Source of the DNA: UBA3006 sp031401235
GTDB lineage: Bacteria; Actinomycetota; Acidimicrobiia; Acidimicrobiales; Ilumatobacteraceae
Assembly: GCA_031401235.1 (NCBI GenBank)
Contig: JANNRJ010000010.1
Span: 67,882 to 131,881 of the forward strand
Direction of reading: 5' to 3'
Length of the DNA stretch: 64,000 nucleotides
The notes beneath the pieces were generated by a model. The model was given only the letters and a program-made list of their open reading frames with translations, was not told the origin of the DNA and did no database searches. The stretch's first letter is position 1. Each line of letters begins with the position of its first letter. Made by a program: the position numbers and the translations under genes. Below are positions 16,817 to 25,877 of the stretch, piece after piece.

Positions 16817-17503
16817 TTAACTAGCTGGCGACTGGTATGCCACCCAAGCTCGAGTGATGTGATCGTGTGCCGCAAGCATTGCACGTTCGGGGTCATGGTC
16901 GGCGATGGCCGTAACAATTTGAAAATGTTCTTCCCACGATTGAGTGGATCGCTGAATGATCCGGCGAGCGTAAACCCACTCAATAATTTTGGATAATCGG
17001 TGGAGAGTTTCAACGAGGAATTCGTTGCCTGCCGCCGTGGCCAGCAAATTGTGGAAGCGCGTGTTGAGCAAGGGAAGTTCGTTGAGATTGCCACTCTGGG
17101 CAGTGCGCATTCCTTGCTCAACTGCACTGCGCAAATCGGCAAGTTGTTCCTCGGTCCGCCGCTGGGCAGCAAGTGCAGCGACGAGTCCTTCCAATGATTT
17201 GCGGATCTCAAACAAATCGTCGGCCTGTTTACCACTGAAAATCGCAACACGAGTACCGCGGCGTGGTTCGATTTCGACAAACCCTTCTGTTGCCAAAACC
17301 AGGAGTGCCTCTCGGACCATCCCCCTTGACACCTCAAATTCTTCTGCCAGGTCATCGGCAATCAGGCGGAGTCCAGGTTCAAATTCTCCCGCCACAATGA
17401 GTTCCCGAAGTCTGTCGGTGACGGTCCGGCCCAGCGATTGGTGAGACTGGCCAATCGCGTGCCAATGAAGGGTATTGGCGGGACTTGGCGAGGTTTCGGA
17501 CAT
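16817..17503 (-). CDS. GntR-family regulator with FCD ligand domain
   Basis: A 228-aa regulator starting at ATG 17503 with GGGGGA upstream. The winged helix is LRELIVAGEFEPGLRLIADDLAEEFEVSRGMVREALLVLATEGFVEIEPRRGTRV, with an FCD domain after it (metal-binding type, D/H positions such as NTRFHNLL and HDHITRAW). It is divergent from the ABC transporter operon with the palindrome at 17573 between them. It probably represses the cluster until a substrate-derived effector binds. Confidence 0.9.
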   Translation of the reverse strand: MSETSPSPANTLHWHAIGQSHQSLGRTVTDRLRELIVAGEFEPGLRLIADDLAEEFEVSRGMVREALLVLATEGFVEIEPRRGTRVAIFSGKQADDLFEIRKSLEGLVAALAAQRRTEEQLADLRSAVEQGMRTAQSGNLNELPLLNTRFHNLLATAAGNEFLVETLHRLSKIIEWVYARRIIQRSTQSWEEHFQIVTAIADHDPERAMLAAHDHITRAWVAYQSPAS

Positions 17504-17572
17504 GATTCCCCCATCCTTCCACACGGATTTGACCAGTTTTACAAATTTTGACTTGCGTTCGGCGATTGTTTA

Positions 17573-17582
17573 TTGTATACAT
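17573..17582. promoter_or_regulatory. GntR-type operator upstream of ABC transporter operon
   Basis: TTGTATACAT differs from the palindrome at 10162 by one base. It lies between the divergent GntR gene and the binding-protein gene, 54 nt upstream of the latter's ATG. Confidence 0.6.
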
Positions 17583-17635
17583 TCAGTGGGCAACTCATTC
17601 GGAGTTGCCGGTATTACGTATCAATAGGGGGAAAA

Positions 17636-19186
17636 ATGCGGAAACGCTTCAAAATTGGGTCGCTCCTTGTCGCGGTCGGTCTTGTTCTGGCTGCATGCGG
17701 TAGTGACAATTCTTCGTCCACGGATGAAACCACCGGCGACACACCTGCCGACACAACCGTAGAGGCCGTACCCGTCGAAATCGTGATTGCGCTCGGGTCC
17801 GAGCCAACCAGTCTCGATCCGCAGCTAGTGGACGACGGTGGCGAACGTGCAATTAACGACAATATCTACGAAACGCTGTTGTCTCGTGAAGCCGATGGAA
17901 ATCTCGGTGCCGGACTTGCAATTGATCTTCCAACTCGGATCGACGACGTTACGTGGGAGTTCAAACTCCGCGAAGGTGTCGCGTTCCATGATGGTTCGCC
18001 ATTCAACGCGGACAGCGTGGTCGCCACGGTCGAGCGAATTGTGAAACTCGTTGCCGACGGCAAGACCCAGAATGACGGATTCTTCAAGAGTCTGACGGGT
18101 GCAACCAAGGTTGATGACACCACAGTGCGGATCACCACGGCAGCAGCCGATGGCGTTCTTCCATCGCGAATGTATTGGCTGAAGATGCTTCCAGCATCGG
18201 CTAAGGACGTGGCAGATCTCTCCGACTCTTCCAATGGCACCGGACCGTTCAAGTTGGCTAGTCGCGATCTGGGCGTCAACATCGTGCTCGAGGCAAACAC
18301 CGACTATTGGGGTGGCGCTCCAAGCATCTCTAAGGTGACATACGAGTTCATCGACGAGTCTGCGACTCGTTTGGCCGGTTTGAAGTCGGGCAAGTACGAC
18401 GTCATCACTAACTTGGCGCCGCAAGATGCTGGCGAAGCTCCCGTGGTCGCAACAGCTCAGGGACAAGAGCATCCGGTGCTGATCCTTGATGCTGACCAAG
18501 GGATCACTTCCGACCTCAAAGTTCGTCAGGCGCTCAACTACGCCGTTGACAAGCAAGCAATTGCCGACAGTCTCTTTGGCGGCTATGCCGTCGTTGATGC
18601 CGGTCAATTGCTGAGTCCATCGATTCTTGGATTCAATTCCGATTTGTCGGCGTATGAGTACGACGTTGACAAGGCCAAGGCACTTCTTGAAGAAGCAGGC
18701 GTCGTCGGCAAGGAGATCCAACTCGTCGGTGAGTCCGGTCGATGGTTGAAAGACAAGGAACTGCTCGAAGCAGTCGCCGGATATTGGACTGCGGCCGGTC
18801 TGAAGGTGAATCTGGAGATACTTGAATTCGGGGCGTACCTTGATGTGTTGTTCGATCGCGAAAACCGTGCCGATGTGGTGTACGTATCGTCGTCGAATGA
18901 CATTCTTGATGCAGACCGACAACTTTCCACCTACTACCAAGCAGGTGGTATCGGCTCGTCCAATACCAACGTGGATCTCAAGCAGTTAATCGATGACGGT
19001 CGTGCAGAACTCGACGCAACGAAGCGCGGTGAGATCTACAATCAAGCCGTCAAGATTGCCTACGACGAGGCCTACTTCGTATGGTTGGTAAACAACCAGG
19101 ACGTGTATGGGATCAGCGATCGCTTAATTTGGTCGCCACGTGTTGATTCCAAGCTCCTGATCAAGGAGATGAGCGTCAATTCATAG
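17636..19186 (+). CDS. ABC transporter substrate-binding lipoprotein (SBP_bac_5)
   Basis: A 516-aa extracytoplasmic binding protein of the oligopeptide/nickel family. A lipoprotein signal peptide with lipobox LAAC (Cys about residue 21) is followed by a Ser/Thr-rich linker. Typical blocks are SLDPQLVDDGGERAINDNIYETL, WEFKLREGVAFHDGSPF and VRQALNYAVDKQAI. AGGGGG precedes ATG 17636. It feeds the permeases and ATPases that follow. The substrate could be a peptide or a gamma-glutamyl compound (inference from the GGT homologue). Confidence 0.93.
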   Translation: MRKRFKIGSLLVAVGLVLAACGSDNSSSTDETTGDTPADTTVEAVPVEIVIALGSEPTSLDPQLVDDGGERAINDNIYETLLSREADGNLGAGLAIDLPTRIDDVTWEFKLREGVAFHDGSPFNADSVVATVERIVKLVADGKTQNDGFFKSLTGATKVDDTTVRITTAAADGVLPSRMYWLKMLPASAKDVADLSDSSNGTGPFKLASRDLGVNIVLEANTDYWGGAPSISKVTYEFIDESATRLAGLKSGKYDVITNLAPQDAGEAPVVATAQGQEHPVLILDADQGITSDLKVRQALNYAVDKQAIADSLFGGYAVVDAGQLLSPSILGFNSDLSAYEYDVDKAKALLEEAGVVGKEIQLVGESGRWLKDKELLEAVAGYWTAAGLKVNLEILEFGAYLDVLFDRENRADVVYVSSSNDILDADRQLSTYYQAGGIGSSNTNVDLKQLIDDGRAELDATKRGEIYNQAVKIAYDEAYFVWLVNNQDVYGISDRLIWSPRVDSKLLIKEMSVNS

Positions 19187-19234
19187 GTCCCATTATCCGT
19201 TAGGAATGGGAAAGTACTAAGAGCGGCAGGAGAG

Positions 19235-20155
19235 ATGATTCGGTATCTGGCAGGTCGGGTTGTCCAAGGGCTGATTGTGATTTTTGGTGTCACAATCGCA
19301 GTCTTTGTGACAACCCGCCTGATCGGTGATCCAGTCAACTTCATCCTGCCGCTCTCAGCATCTCTTGAGCAACGGGCACGTTTACGGGTTGATCTGGGTT
19401 TCGATCAATCGATCTTCGTGCAATTCATGGATTACATCGGTAACGTTGCGCGACTCGATTTCGGAACCTCGACAAAGTTCACCAATCAAGACACTCTAGA
19501 TATCGTGTTGAGGTTCTTGCCTCGGACGCTGATATTGGTGGCGGCAGGAATGATCATCGCTTTCAGTGTTTCGATAATCCTTGGAATGCTGGCCGCAATT
19601 CGACCCGGCAAAGTCACCGACAAAATTCTCGTCACCCTAAGTCTGTTCGGACTCTCCATGCCACAATTCTTTCTCGCCCAGATGCTCATTGTTGTCTTTA
19701 GTGTTCGCCTCGGTCTCGTCGATATCGGTCCGGGTCCGTGGACACATTTGATCCTTCCGAGCATTGCTATCGCCCTTCCGGCAATCGGTCGGCTGGCAAT
19801 GACGGTGCGCTCAGCGATGATTGATGAACTAAATTCTCAATACGTCAAGACGGCCAAGGCTAAGGGGCTACGTCGTCGTCGTGTTGTGGCCGTCCATGCC
19901 CTGCGAAATGCCGCAATTCCATTCGTCACTCTGGCCGGATGGGAACTCATCCGCGCTCTGGCGGGCTTCACTGTCGTGGTTGAGGGAGTCTTTGGTGTCA
20001 ACGGACTCGGTGGACTCGCCATCCTCGCCATTCGCGAGCGCGACTTCTTTCTGATTCAAACGATCGTTTTCGTGGTAGCAATCTTTGTCGTTCTGATCAA
20101 CATCGTCATCGATGTCGTTTACAAGTTCATCGACCCGAGAGTGAAGTTGACATGA
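19235..20155 (+). CDS. ABC transporter permease (DppB type)
   Basis: A 306-aa integral membrane subunit. The N-terminal MIRYLAGRVVQGLIVIFGVTIAVF and the EAA-type loop (YVKTAKAKGLRRRRVVAVHALRNAAIPFVT) are diagnostic of DppB/OppB permeases. GGAGAG precedes the ATG. It forms a heterodimer with the next gene, whose start overlaps its stop. Confidence 0.94.
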   Translation: MIRYLAGRVVQGLIVIFGVTIAVFVTTRLIGDPVNFILPLSASLEQRARLRVDLGFDQSIFVQFMDYIGNVARLDFGTSTKFTNQDTLDIVLRFLPRTLILVAAGMIIAFSVSIILGMLAAIRPGKVTDKILVTLSLFGLSMPQFFLAQMLIVVFSVRLGLVDIGPGPWTHLILPSIAIALPAIGRLAMTVRSAMIDELNSQYVKTAKAKGLRRRRVVAVHALRNAAIPFVTLAGWELIRALAGFTVVVEGVFGVNGLGGLAILAIRERDFFLIQTIVFVVAIFVVLINIVIDVVYKFIDPRVKLT

Positions 20156-21156
20156 ACAAGAAGCGAGTCTCCGACGAGTTCACCTCCCGTACTAGCGAAA
20201 CGGAAGCCGCGATTGAGCAAGAACATTCGATGGAAGGTCGTCCGTTTGAAATACGTTCGGCCAGGATCGGAATGTTCCGTGAACTTCTCTCCGATTCGAC
20301 AGGATTCATTGGACTCGCCATCCTCTCCATCCTCGTATTTGGTGCAGCGTTTGCGCCGTGGATCGCACCACATGGACCAACCGAAGGAACGCTATCGACC
20401 GCCAATTTGCCTCCGGTGTGGAGCACTGCCGGCTCGTGGAAATACGTATTGGGTACCGATCCACAAGGGTATGACATGCTCTCGCGAATAATGTTCGGCA
20501 TGCGTACCACGCTGCTTATAAGTACATTGGTTGTGCTCATTGCCGGAATTTTCGGCGTCACCATCGGCTTGATCGCTGGCTACATGGGAGGACGTCTCGA
20601 GCGCTGGATCACAGGTTGGATCGATGTCCAGGTTGCCTTCCCAGGCCTACTCATCGCCATGATCATGATCGCCGTGATTGGCGGCAGTGTGTCGTCGCTG
20701 GTGTTTGTGTTGTCCTTTAACGGCTGGATGGTGTATGCCCGCATGACCCGTGGAGTCGTGCTATCGGTGAAGCAGCAGCCCTACGTCGAAGCCGCGTCTC
20801 TAGTTGGAGCCAGCGCGGGCCGAGTCATGTTTAGACACATCCTGCCCAATCTGACATCTGCACTGTCCACCCTCGCCGTGCTCGAATTTGCGAGGATAAT
20901 TCTGGCCGAGGCAACTCTGTCGTTTCTCGGTTTAGGGTTGCAGTTTCCAGATGTGTCGCTAGGAGTAGTTGCCAACAACGGTCGTAATGCGATTTTTTCT
21001 GCTCCACGATTGTCGATAATTCCCGGTTTATTCATTTCAGTTTTGGTGCTCGCCGTGAATTTCGTGGCCTCGTGGCTACGAGTTGCACTCGATCCGCGTG
21101 AGCGCGACAAGCGATTTGCGGCCACCGTTTCTCATCATGGTGGCGTCCAGCAATGA
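20152..21156 (+). CDS. ABC transporter permease (DppC type)
   Basis: A 334-aa permease with a long cytoplasmic N-terminus and a DppC-like core: a LGTDPQGYDMLSRIMFG motif, then the EAA loop YVEAASLVGASAGRVMFRHILPN. The ATG overlaps the stop of the previous permease (ATGA), and its own stop overlaps the first ATPase start, so the operon is tightly coupled. Confidence 0.94.
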   Translation: MNKKRVSDEFTSRTSETEAAIEQEHSMEGRPFEIRSARIGMFRELLSDSTGFIGLAILSILVFGAAFAPWIAPHGPTEGTLSTANLPPVWSTAGSWKYVLGTDPQGYDMLSRIMFGMRTTLLISTLVVLIAGIFGVTIGLIAGYMGGRLERWITGWIDVQVAFPGLLIAMIMIAVIGGSVSSLVFVLSFNGWMVYARMTRGVVLSVKQQPYVEAASLVGASAGRVMFRHILPNLTSALSTLAVLEFARIILAEATLSFLGLGLQFPDVSLGVVANNGRNAIFSAPRLSIIPGLFISVLVLAVNFVASWLRVALDPRERDKRFAATVSHHGGVQQ

Positions 21157-22142
21157 CCGATGCTCCCCATCACACGATTCTCGAAGTCGATAATCTTTGC
21201 GTCGATTTTTTTACTCGTGCCGGCACAATTCATGCCGTTCGAAATGTGAGTTTTGACCTTGTCGCCAATGAAACCCTTGGCATTGTCGGCGAGTCTGGCT
21301 CAGGTAAGAGTGTCACGGCACAAGCGATTCTCGGGCTCACTGAATTACCGGGCAGAGTTACAAGTGGCCAGGTGCGGTGGAAGGGCGAGCCGATCGTGTC
21401 TGGTCCAAACGCGGAGCGCAACATCTACCGAGTTCGTGGCAAGGAAATCTCGATGGTGTTCCAGGATCCGATGACATCTTTGAATCCAGTGTTTACCGTG
21501 GGAATGCAGATTACGGAGGTGATCCGTCGACATCTTGGATTCAACAAGAAGCAGGCCATTGAGCGGGCGATCGAGTTACTCGATCTCGTAGGCATTGCGA
21601 ATCCCCGTGAGCGCATAAACCAATATCCCTTTGAAATGTCTGGGGGAATGCGGCAGCGAGTTCTTATCGCCGCTGCGCTCGCTTGCGAACCAGCTTTACT
21701 AATTGCCGATGAGCCGACGACGGCACTTGATGTGACCATTCAGGCTCAGGTTTTGGATTTGATCGCCAGTCTCCAGAAGCGACTCGGCATCGCGGTAATT
21801 CTCATTACTCACGATCTTGGGGTGGTGGCTGGAGTGTGTGACCGGGTTGCCGTGATGTATGCCGGTCGTTTAATCGAGACGGCGGATGCTTTCGAACTGT
21901 ATGCAACACCTGCACATCCATATTCGGCTGGGCTATTGCGATCGACGCCGCGTATCGATGTCGAGGTTTCGCGACTTGATTCGATTCCCGGTGCTCCGCC
22001 AGACCTCAAAATATTCGAACAAGGGTGCGCATTCGTTCCACGATGCAATCGTGCCACTGATAAGTGTGCACACCACCGCCCAACGCTTGATATTACGGAA
22101 GGAACTCGACGTGTCGCATGTTGGAATCCCATCCATGCCTGA
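21153..22142 (+). CDS. ABC transporter ATP-binding protein (DppD type)
   Basis: A 329-aa ATPase. Walker A is GESGSGKS (about residue 44), the signature is MSGGMRQR and Walker B is LLIADEPTTALD, with the C-terminal oligopeptide-transporter tail (CxFVPRC...C). It powers import together with the following ATPase. Start coupled to the DppC stop. Confidence 0.95.
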   Translation: MTDAPHHTILEVDNLCVDFFTRAGTIHAVRNVSFDLVANETLGIVGESGSGKSVTAQAILGLTELPGRVTSGQVRWKGEPIVSGPNAERNIYRVRGKEISMVFQDPMTSLNPVFTVGMQITEVIRRHLGFNKKQAIERAIELLDLVGIANPRERINQYPFEMSGGMRQRVLIAAALACEPALLIADEPTTALDVTIQAQVLDLIASLQKRLGIAVILITHDLGVVAGVCDRVAVMYAGRLIETADAFELYATPAHPYSAGLLRSTPRIDVEVSRLDSIPGAPPDLKIFEQGCAFVPRCNRATDKCAHHRPTLDITEGTRRVACWNPIHA

Positions 22143-23124
22143 TCGCGACATGAGTCCACTCGTCGATGTTCGAAACCTGTCCGTACGGTTTCCGGTTGGC
22201 AACGTGGGTCTCATTCGTAGTAATCAGCGATTCGTTCATGCCGTTGACGATGTCAGCTTCACGATTGGGCGTGGCGAAACGCTCGGTCTAGTGGGCGAAT
22301 CTGGTTCGGGTAAGAGCACCACTGGTCGGGCGATTATTCGAAGCGCACCGATCAGCGAGGGATCCGTCCATTTCGATGGTTGCGATATCACCAATATCGG
22401 AAAACATGAACTTCGATTGCTTCGACGCGAAATTCAATTGGTCTTTCAGGACCCATACGCATCGTTGAATCCACGGATGTCGGTAGGGCAGATTGTCGCC
22501 GAACCCCTCGTCGTACACAAGCTCGCTTCGTCCACAAAAGATGCGCGACCCAAGGTTTTAGAATTGCTTGACCAGTGCGGCCTACCACCTGATGCCATCG
22601 ATCGTTATCCACATGCCTTTTCCGGCGGTCAGCGGCAACGTGTGGGAATTGCTCGGGCTCTGGCACTTCGACCAAAGTTCATCGTCGCTGACGAACCTGT
22701 GTCCGCTCTTGATGTTTCGGTGAGGGCGCAAATCGTCAATCTGTTCAAGGATCTCCAAGTCGAGACAGGTGTGTCGTATTTGTTCATCGCCCACGACCTA
22801 TCAGTAGTGCGACATGTGTCCCACAAGATCGGCATCCTTTATTCGGGACGGCTTGTGGAAACCGCGCCTGTCAATTTGTTGTACGAAAATCCGATTCACC
22901 CGTACACCCAAGCATTGCTGTCGAGTGTTCCTGTCCCCGACCCAGTCGTGCAACGTAAGCGTGTGCGTATTGCAGTTCATGGTGAAATTCCGAATCCGAT
23001 GGCACCTCCACCGGGGTGTCGATTCAGCAGTCGTTGTCCCTTGGTGGAGGACAGGTGCCGACAAGAAGCGCCACCGTTGGAAGAAAAGTCACCCGGGCAT
23101 TTTGCAGCGTGCTTCGTGATGTAA
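22135..23124 (+). CDS. ABC transporter ATP-binding protein (DppF type)
   Basis: A 329-aa ATPase from ATG 22135, overlapping the previous stop by 8 nt; ATG 22150 is an alternative. Walker A GESGSGKST, signature FSGGQRQR and Walker B FIVADEPVSALD are present. The C-terminal Cys-rich tail PPGCRFSSRCPLVEDRC is usual for DppF/OppF. Second ATPase of the importer. Confidence 0.95.
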   Translation: MPDRDMSPLVDVRNLSVRFPVGNVGLIRSNQRFVHAVDDVSFTIGRGETLGLVGESGSGKSTTGRAIIRSAPISEGSVHFDGCDITNIGKHELRLLRREIQLVFQDPYASLNPRMSVGQIVAEPLVVHKLASSTKDARPKVLELLDQCGLPPDAIDRYPHAFSGGQRQRVGIARALALRPKFIVADEPVSALDVSVRAQIVNLFKDLQVETGVSYLFIAHDLSVVRHVSHKIGILYSGRLVETAPVNLLYENPIHPYTQALLSSVPVPDPVVQRKRVRIAVHGEIPNPMAPPPGCRFSSRCPLVEDRCRQEAPPLEEKSPGHFAACFVM

Positions 23125-23183
23125 CCAGCCAGTGATCCCAGCAAGATCCAAATTCGAGTCCCTACAGAAAAGCGAAAAATACA

Positions 23184-24002
23184 ATGACCAGTTCACTGAA
23201 TAGTCATCCAGAAATCTCACATCCCGCACCGACCAACAATCGACTTCTCATTCTCATGGTTGGCGTGCTCGCGGGATTTCTATCTGGGTTGTTCGGAGTG
23301 GGGGGTGGAATCCTCATCGTTCCTGGTCTGGTCTTGGTTGCCCGGATGGATCAGCGCATCGCCCACGGAACATCGCTGGCAGCGGTGCTGCCAATATCTG
23401 CGGCGAGTTTGGCGACCTACTGGGCTCATGGTCACGTTGACTGGCAAGTGGCGCTATTTCTTGCCATCGGGGCAATCGGTGGGGCGATTCTCGGTACCAG
23501 ATTGCTCGCCACATTGGATCGACGAACCTTGGCTTTCTCATTCGCCGGTCTGTTGATCCTCTCTGCAATCCGTCTGTACATCTCAACTAGTGGATCGGGA
23601 CGCCATGACCTGACCGTGCTCATGGCTATCGCCCTCGTCGCCATCGGCGCGGTAACGGGAACCCTTGCCGGACTACTTGGCGTGGGCGGGGGCATAGTCA
23701 TGGTTCCGGCAATGATGCTGCTGCTTGGCATATCGCCCGTGGTGTCAAAGGGCACTTCACTTGCCGTGATTATTCCCACCGCGATTATGGGAACGTTGCG
23801 CAACAGATCAAATAGAAACGTTGATATTGGTGCCGCAGTGTTGGTTGGCGTGGCTGGGATCACTTCGGCGATTCTTGGTGCGTACATGTCAGCACGAATT
23901 TCCGATGACTTGTCGAACTTTCTCTTTGCGTCGCTACTCGTGGTAGTGGCCATTCGACTTCTTCTTCAGTTGCGTCGCGAAAATCGTCTTACACGTAGTT
24001 GA
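23184..24002 (+). CDS. TauE/SafE family sulfite/anion exporter
   Basis: A 272-aa membrane protein with about eight helices and the duplicated family motif GLFGVGGGILIVPGL / GLLGVGGGIVMVPAM. Family members export sulfite or organosulfur anions. Its place after a peptide-type importer and next to a second TauE suggests that breakdown of the imported compound releases an anion (inference). Confidence 0.9.
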   Translation: MTSSLNSHPEISHPAPTNNRLLILMVGVLAGFLSGLFGVGGGILIVPGLVLVARMDQRIAHGTSLAAVLPISAASLATYWAHGHVDWQVALFLAIGAIGGAILGTRLLATLDRRTLAFSFAGLLILSAIRLYISTSGSGRHDLTVLMAIALVAIGAVTGTLAGLLGVGGGIVMVPAMMLLLGISPVVSKGTSLAVIIPTAIMGTLRNRSNRNVDIGAAVLVGVAGITSAILGAYMSARISDDLSNFLFASLLVVVAIRLLLQLRRENRLTRS

Positions 24003-24021
24003 TCCGGCCGAGAGTTTCGTT

Positions 24022-24741
24022 GTGTCTTTAGTTGGCTATATCATTGCAATCGGAATAGTCACCATTGGCGCGGCAATCCAAGGGTCGCTCGGATTCGGAC
24101 TCGGGCTAGTTGCAGCACCGGTGCTCGCCCTTATCGATGATGAATTGATCCCAGGCCCACTCCTACTCGTAGGTCTGGCAGTGACAACTTCAGTGTTCAT
24201 TCGCGAACGTGGATCGGTGGATTGGAGCGGTATGAAATGGGCACTGGTTGGTCGTGTACTTGGGACCGTTTTTGGGGGCGTGATCGTAGTTGTGATGAGC
24301 AAGGATTTTCTGATCGTCACAATGTCCTTGATGCTGATCGCTGGTGTGATTATGAGCAGTGTCGGGTGGAAAGTTACGCCGAGTCCTTTGACATTAGTAA
24401 CCGCCGGAACTTTGTCGGGGATTATGGGGACTCTCACCTCGGTTGGTGGACCGCCGATCGCACTCGTTTACCAGCGTGAGACGGCGCAGAAACTTCGCTC
24501 CACACTTGCTGGATTTTTCCTATTCGGTGCGTCCCTATCTCTCGTTTCACTTGTCATTGGCGGGGAAATGGGGTCGCACGAATTTCGGCTCGGCGTCGTA
24601 CTTCTGCCCGGGTTCCTCATTGGTCTGATGGCATCCCGGTGGGCGGCCAAATTTCTCGACAATGGTTACTCTCGCCCCGCGGTACTTATTTTTTCGGCTG
24701 TCTCTTCGTTGGTTTTGTTGGTTCAAGTGATCGTTTCATAA
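24022..24741 (+). CDS. TauE/SafE family permease (second copy)
   Basis: A 239-aa membrane protein from GTG 24022. It shows the TauE-like repeat (QGSLGFGLGLVAAPVLALID near the N-terminus and TLTSVGGPPIALVYQ in the second half). It is divergent in sequence from the copy 20 nt upstream, so the pair is not a recent duplication. Its 3' end overlaps the convergent DAO gene by 19 nt. Confidence 0.88.
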   Translation: MSLVGYIIAIGIVTIGAAIQGSLGFGLGLVAAPVLALIDDELIPGPLLLVGLAVTTSVFIRERGSVDWSGMKWALVGRVLGTVFGGVIVVVMSKDFLIVTMSLMLIAGVIMSSVGWKVTPSPLTLVTAGTLSGIMGTLTSVGGPPIALVYQRETAQKLRSTLAGFFLFGASLSLVSLVIGGEMGSHEFRLGVVLLPGFLIGLMASRWAAKFLDNGYSRPAVLIFSAVSSLVLLVQVIVS

Positions 24742-25874
24742 TGTTGGCGAAATCGTTGCGGTGACAATGTCGCCAAATTGATTTCACTTGAATACGACAT
24801 CTGTGGCAATGCCTGTCCGGTAACGGAGGCGTACAATATGTCCGACAGGGCCGGCGCCACCTTGATGCCAGAGCCACCCTGGCCGGCCATCCAGTAAAAG
24901 TTGGGGATTTGTGCGTCGTGCCCAACTACCGGTAGGCGATCTGGAGCGAATGTTCGTAGTCCAGCCCACGATCTGCGAACCGAGCGAACTTCCAGATCGA
25001 CGGTGTCGAGCAACCTATCTAGAGAGAGAGCAATGTCGATCTCTTCAGGTCGTACATCCCCCGCGACATTCGGTGTTTCTTCCGACAACGAGACCAGAAG
25101 GCCTCCCGCTTCTGGTTCAAAGTAGCAACGATTGCCAATGTCCATGACAAGCGGCCAGTCTTTCACGCGATCCGGAGCCGGGACAATGCTGACCGTTCGG
25201 CGGAACGGTTGCATACCCACAACTTCCACTTCGCAGCGTTCGGCGACGCTATCTGCCCACGCCCCAGTGGCATTTACCAAAATGTCAGCTTCGATCATGT
25301 CGCGTGATGAGGTCACAAACCAGTGTGAGTCCGGCGCACCCATGTAACGTCCGGACATAAACATCGTGTCGAAGCGAAACTTCGCCCCTCGTTTGGTTGC
25401 CATCCGGATGTAGCCCATCAGAAGTTCGGTGACATCAATCGACAGGCAGTCAGATTCGAACACGCCTCCTGCTTCGATTGCGTGATCATGGAACTCTGGT
25501 ATGACACCACGACATTCAGTCGAGGTCAGTCGCCGAATGGTTGGCATGAGTGACGAACGACGATCGGCGAGACCGTCGAGTTGGTTTCGGTCGACTTCGT
25601 CACGTCCGATCCACAAAAGTCCACGTGGTTTAGTGAGTGGGTAATCGGTGAAGCCAGTCGGGGGATGCATGAAGAATTCCCGACTTGACTCGGCGAGAGC
25701 GCAAACGACCGGATGTCCCGAAGTAGTTGATAATGAGGCAGCTGATCGCCCTGTGGAGTGGACTCCCGCTTGCCCCTCAACTTCTACAACTGTCACCTCA
25801 AAGTCAAGGGAAAGGCGGTAGGCGGCGGACGCACCAGCAATTCCGGCACCGATGATGAGTGCGCGTGGTTTCAC
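24723..25874 (-). CDS. DAO-family FAD-dependent oxidoreductase
   Basis: A 383-aa flavoprotein. The dinucleotide-binding motif IIGAGIAGASAAYRLS is at residues 6-21, with ASLSTTSGHP after it and the C-terminal PVVGHDAQIPNFYWMAGQGGSGIKVAPALSD. This is the glycine/D-amino-acid/sarcosine oxidase-dehydrogenase superfamily, which oxidises a C-N bond to an imine. It lies 3 nt downstream of the second GntR gene, so the pair form one operon. It probably acts on an amine in the pathway. Confidence 0.9.
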   Translation of the reverse strand: MKPRALIIGAGIAGASAAYRLSLDFEVTVVEVEGQAGVHSTGRSAASLSTTSGHPVVCALAESSREFFMHPPTGFTDYPLTKPRGLLWIGRDEVDRNQLDGLADRRSSLMPTIRRLTSTECRGVIPEFHDHAIEAGGVFESDCLSIDVTELLMGYIRMATKRGAKFRFDTMFMSGRYMGAPDSHWFVTSSRDMIEADILVNATGAWADSVAERCEVEVVGMQPFRRTVSIVPAPDRVKDWPLVMDIGNRCYFEPEAGGLLVSLSEETPNVAGDVRPEEIDIALSLDRLLDTVDLEVRSVRRSWAGLRTFAPDRLPVVGHDAQIPNFYWMAGQGGSGIKVAPALSDILYASVTGQALPQMSYSSEINLATLSPQRFRQHYETIT

Positions 25875-25877
25875 CGT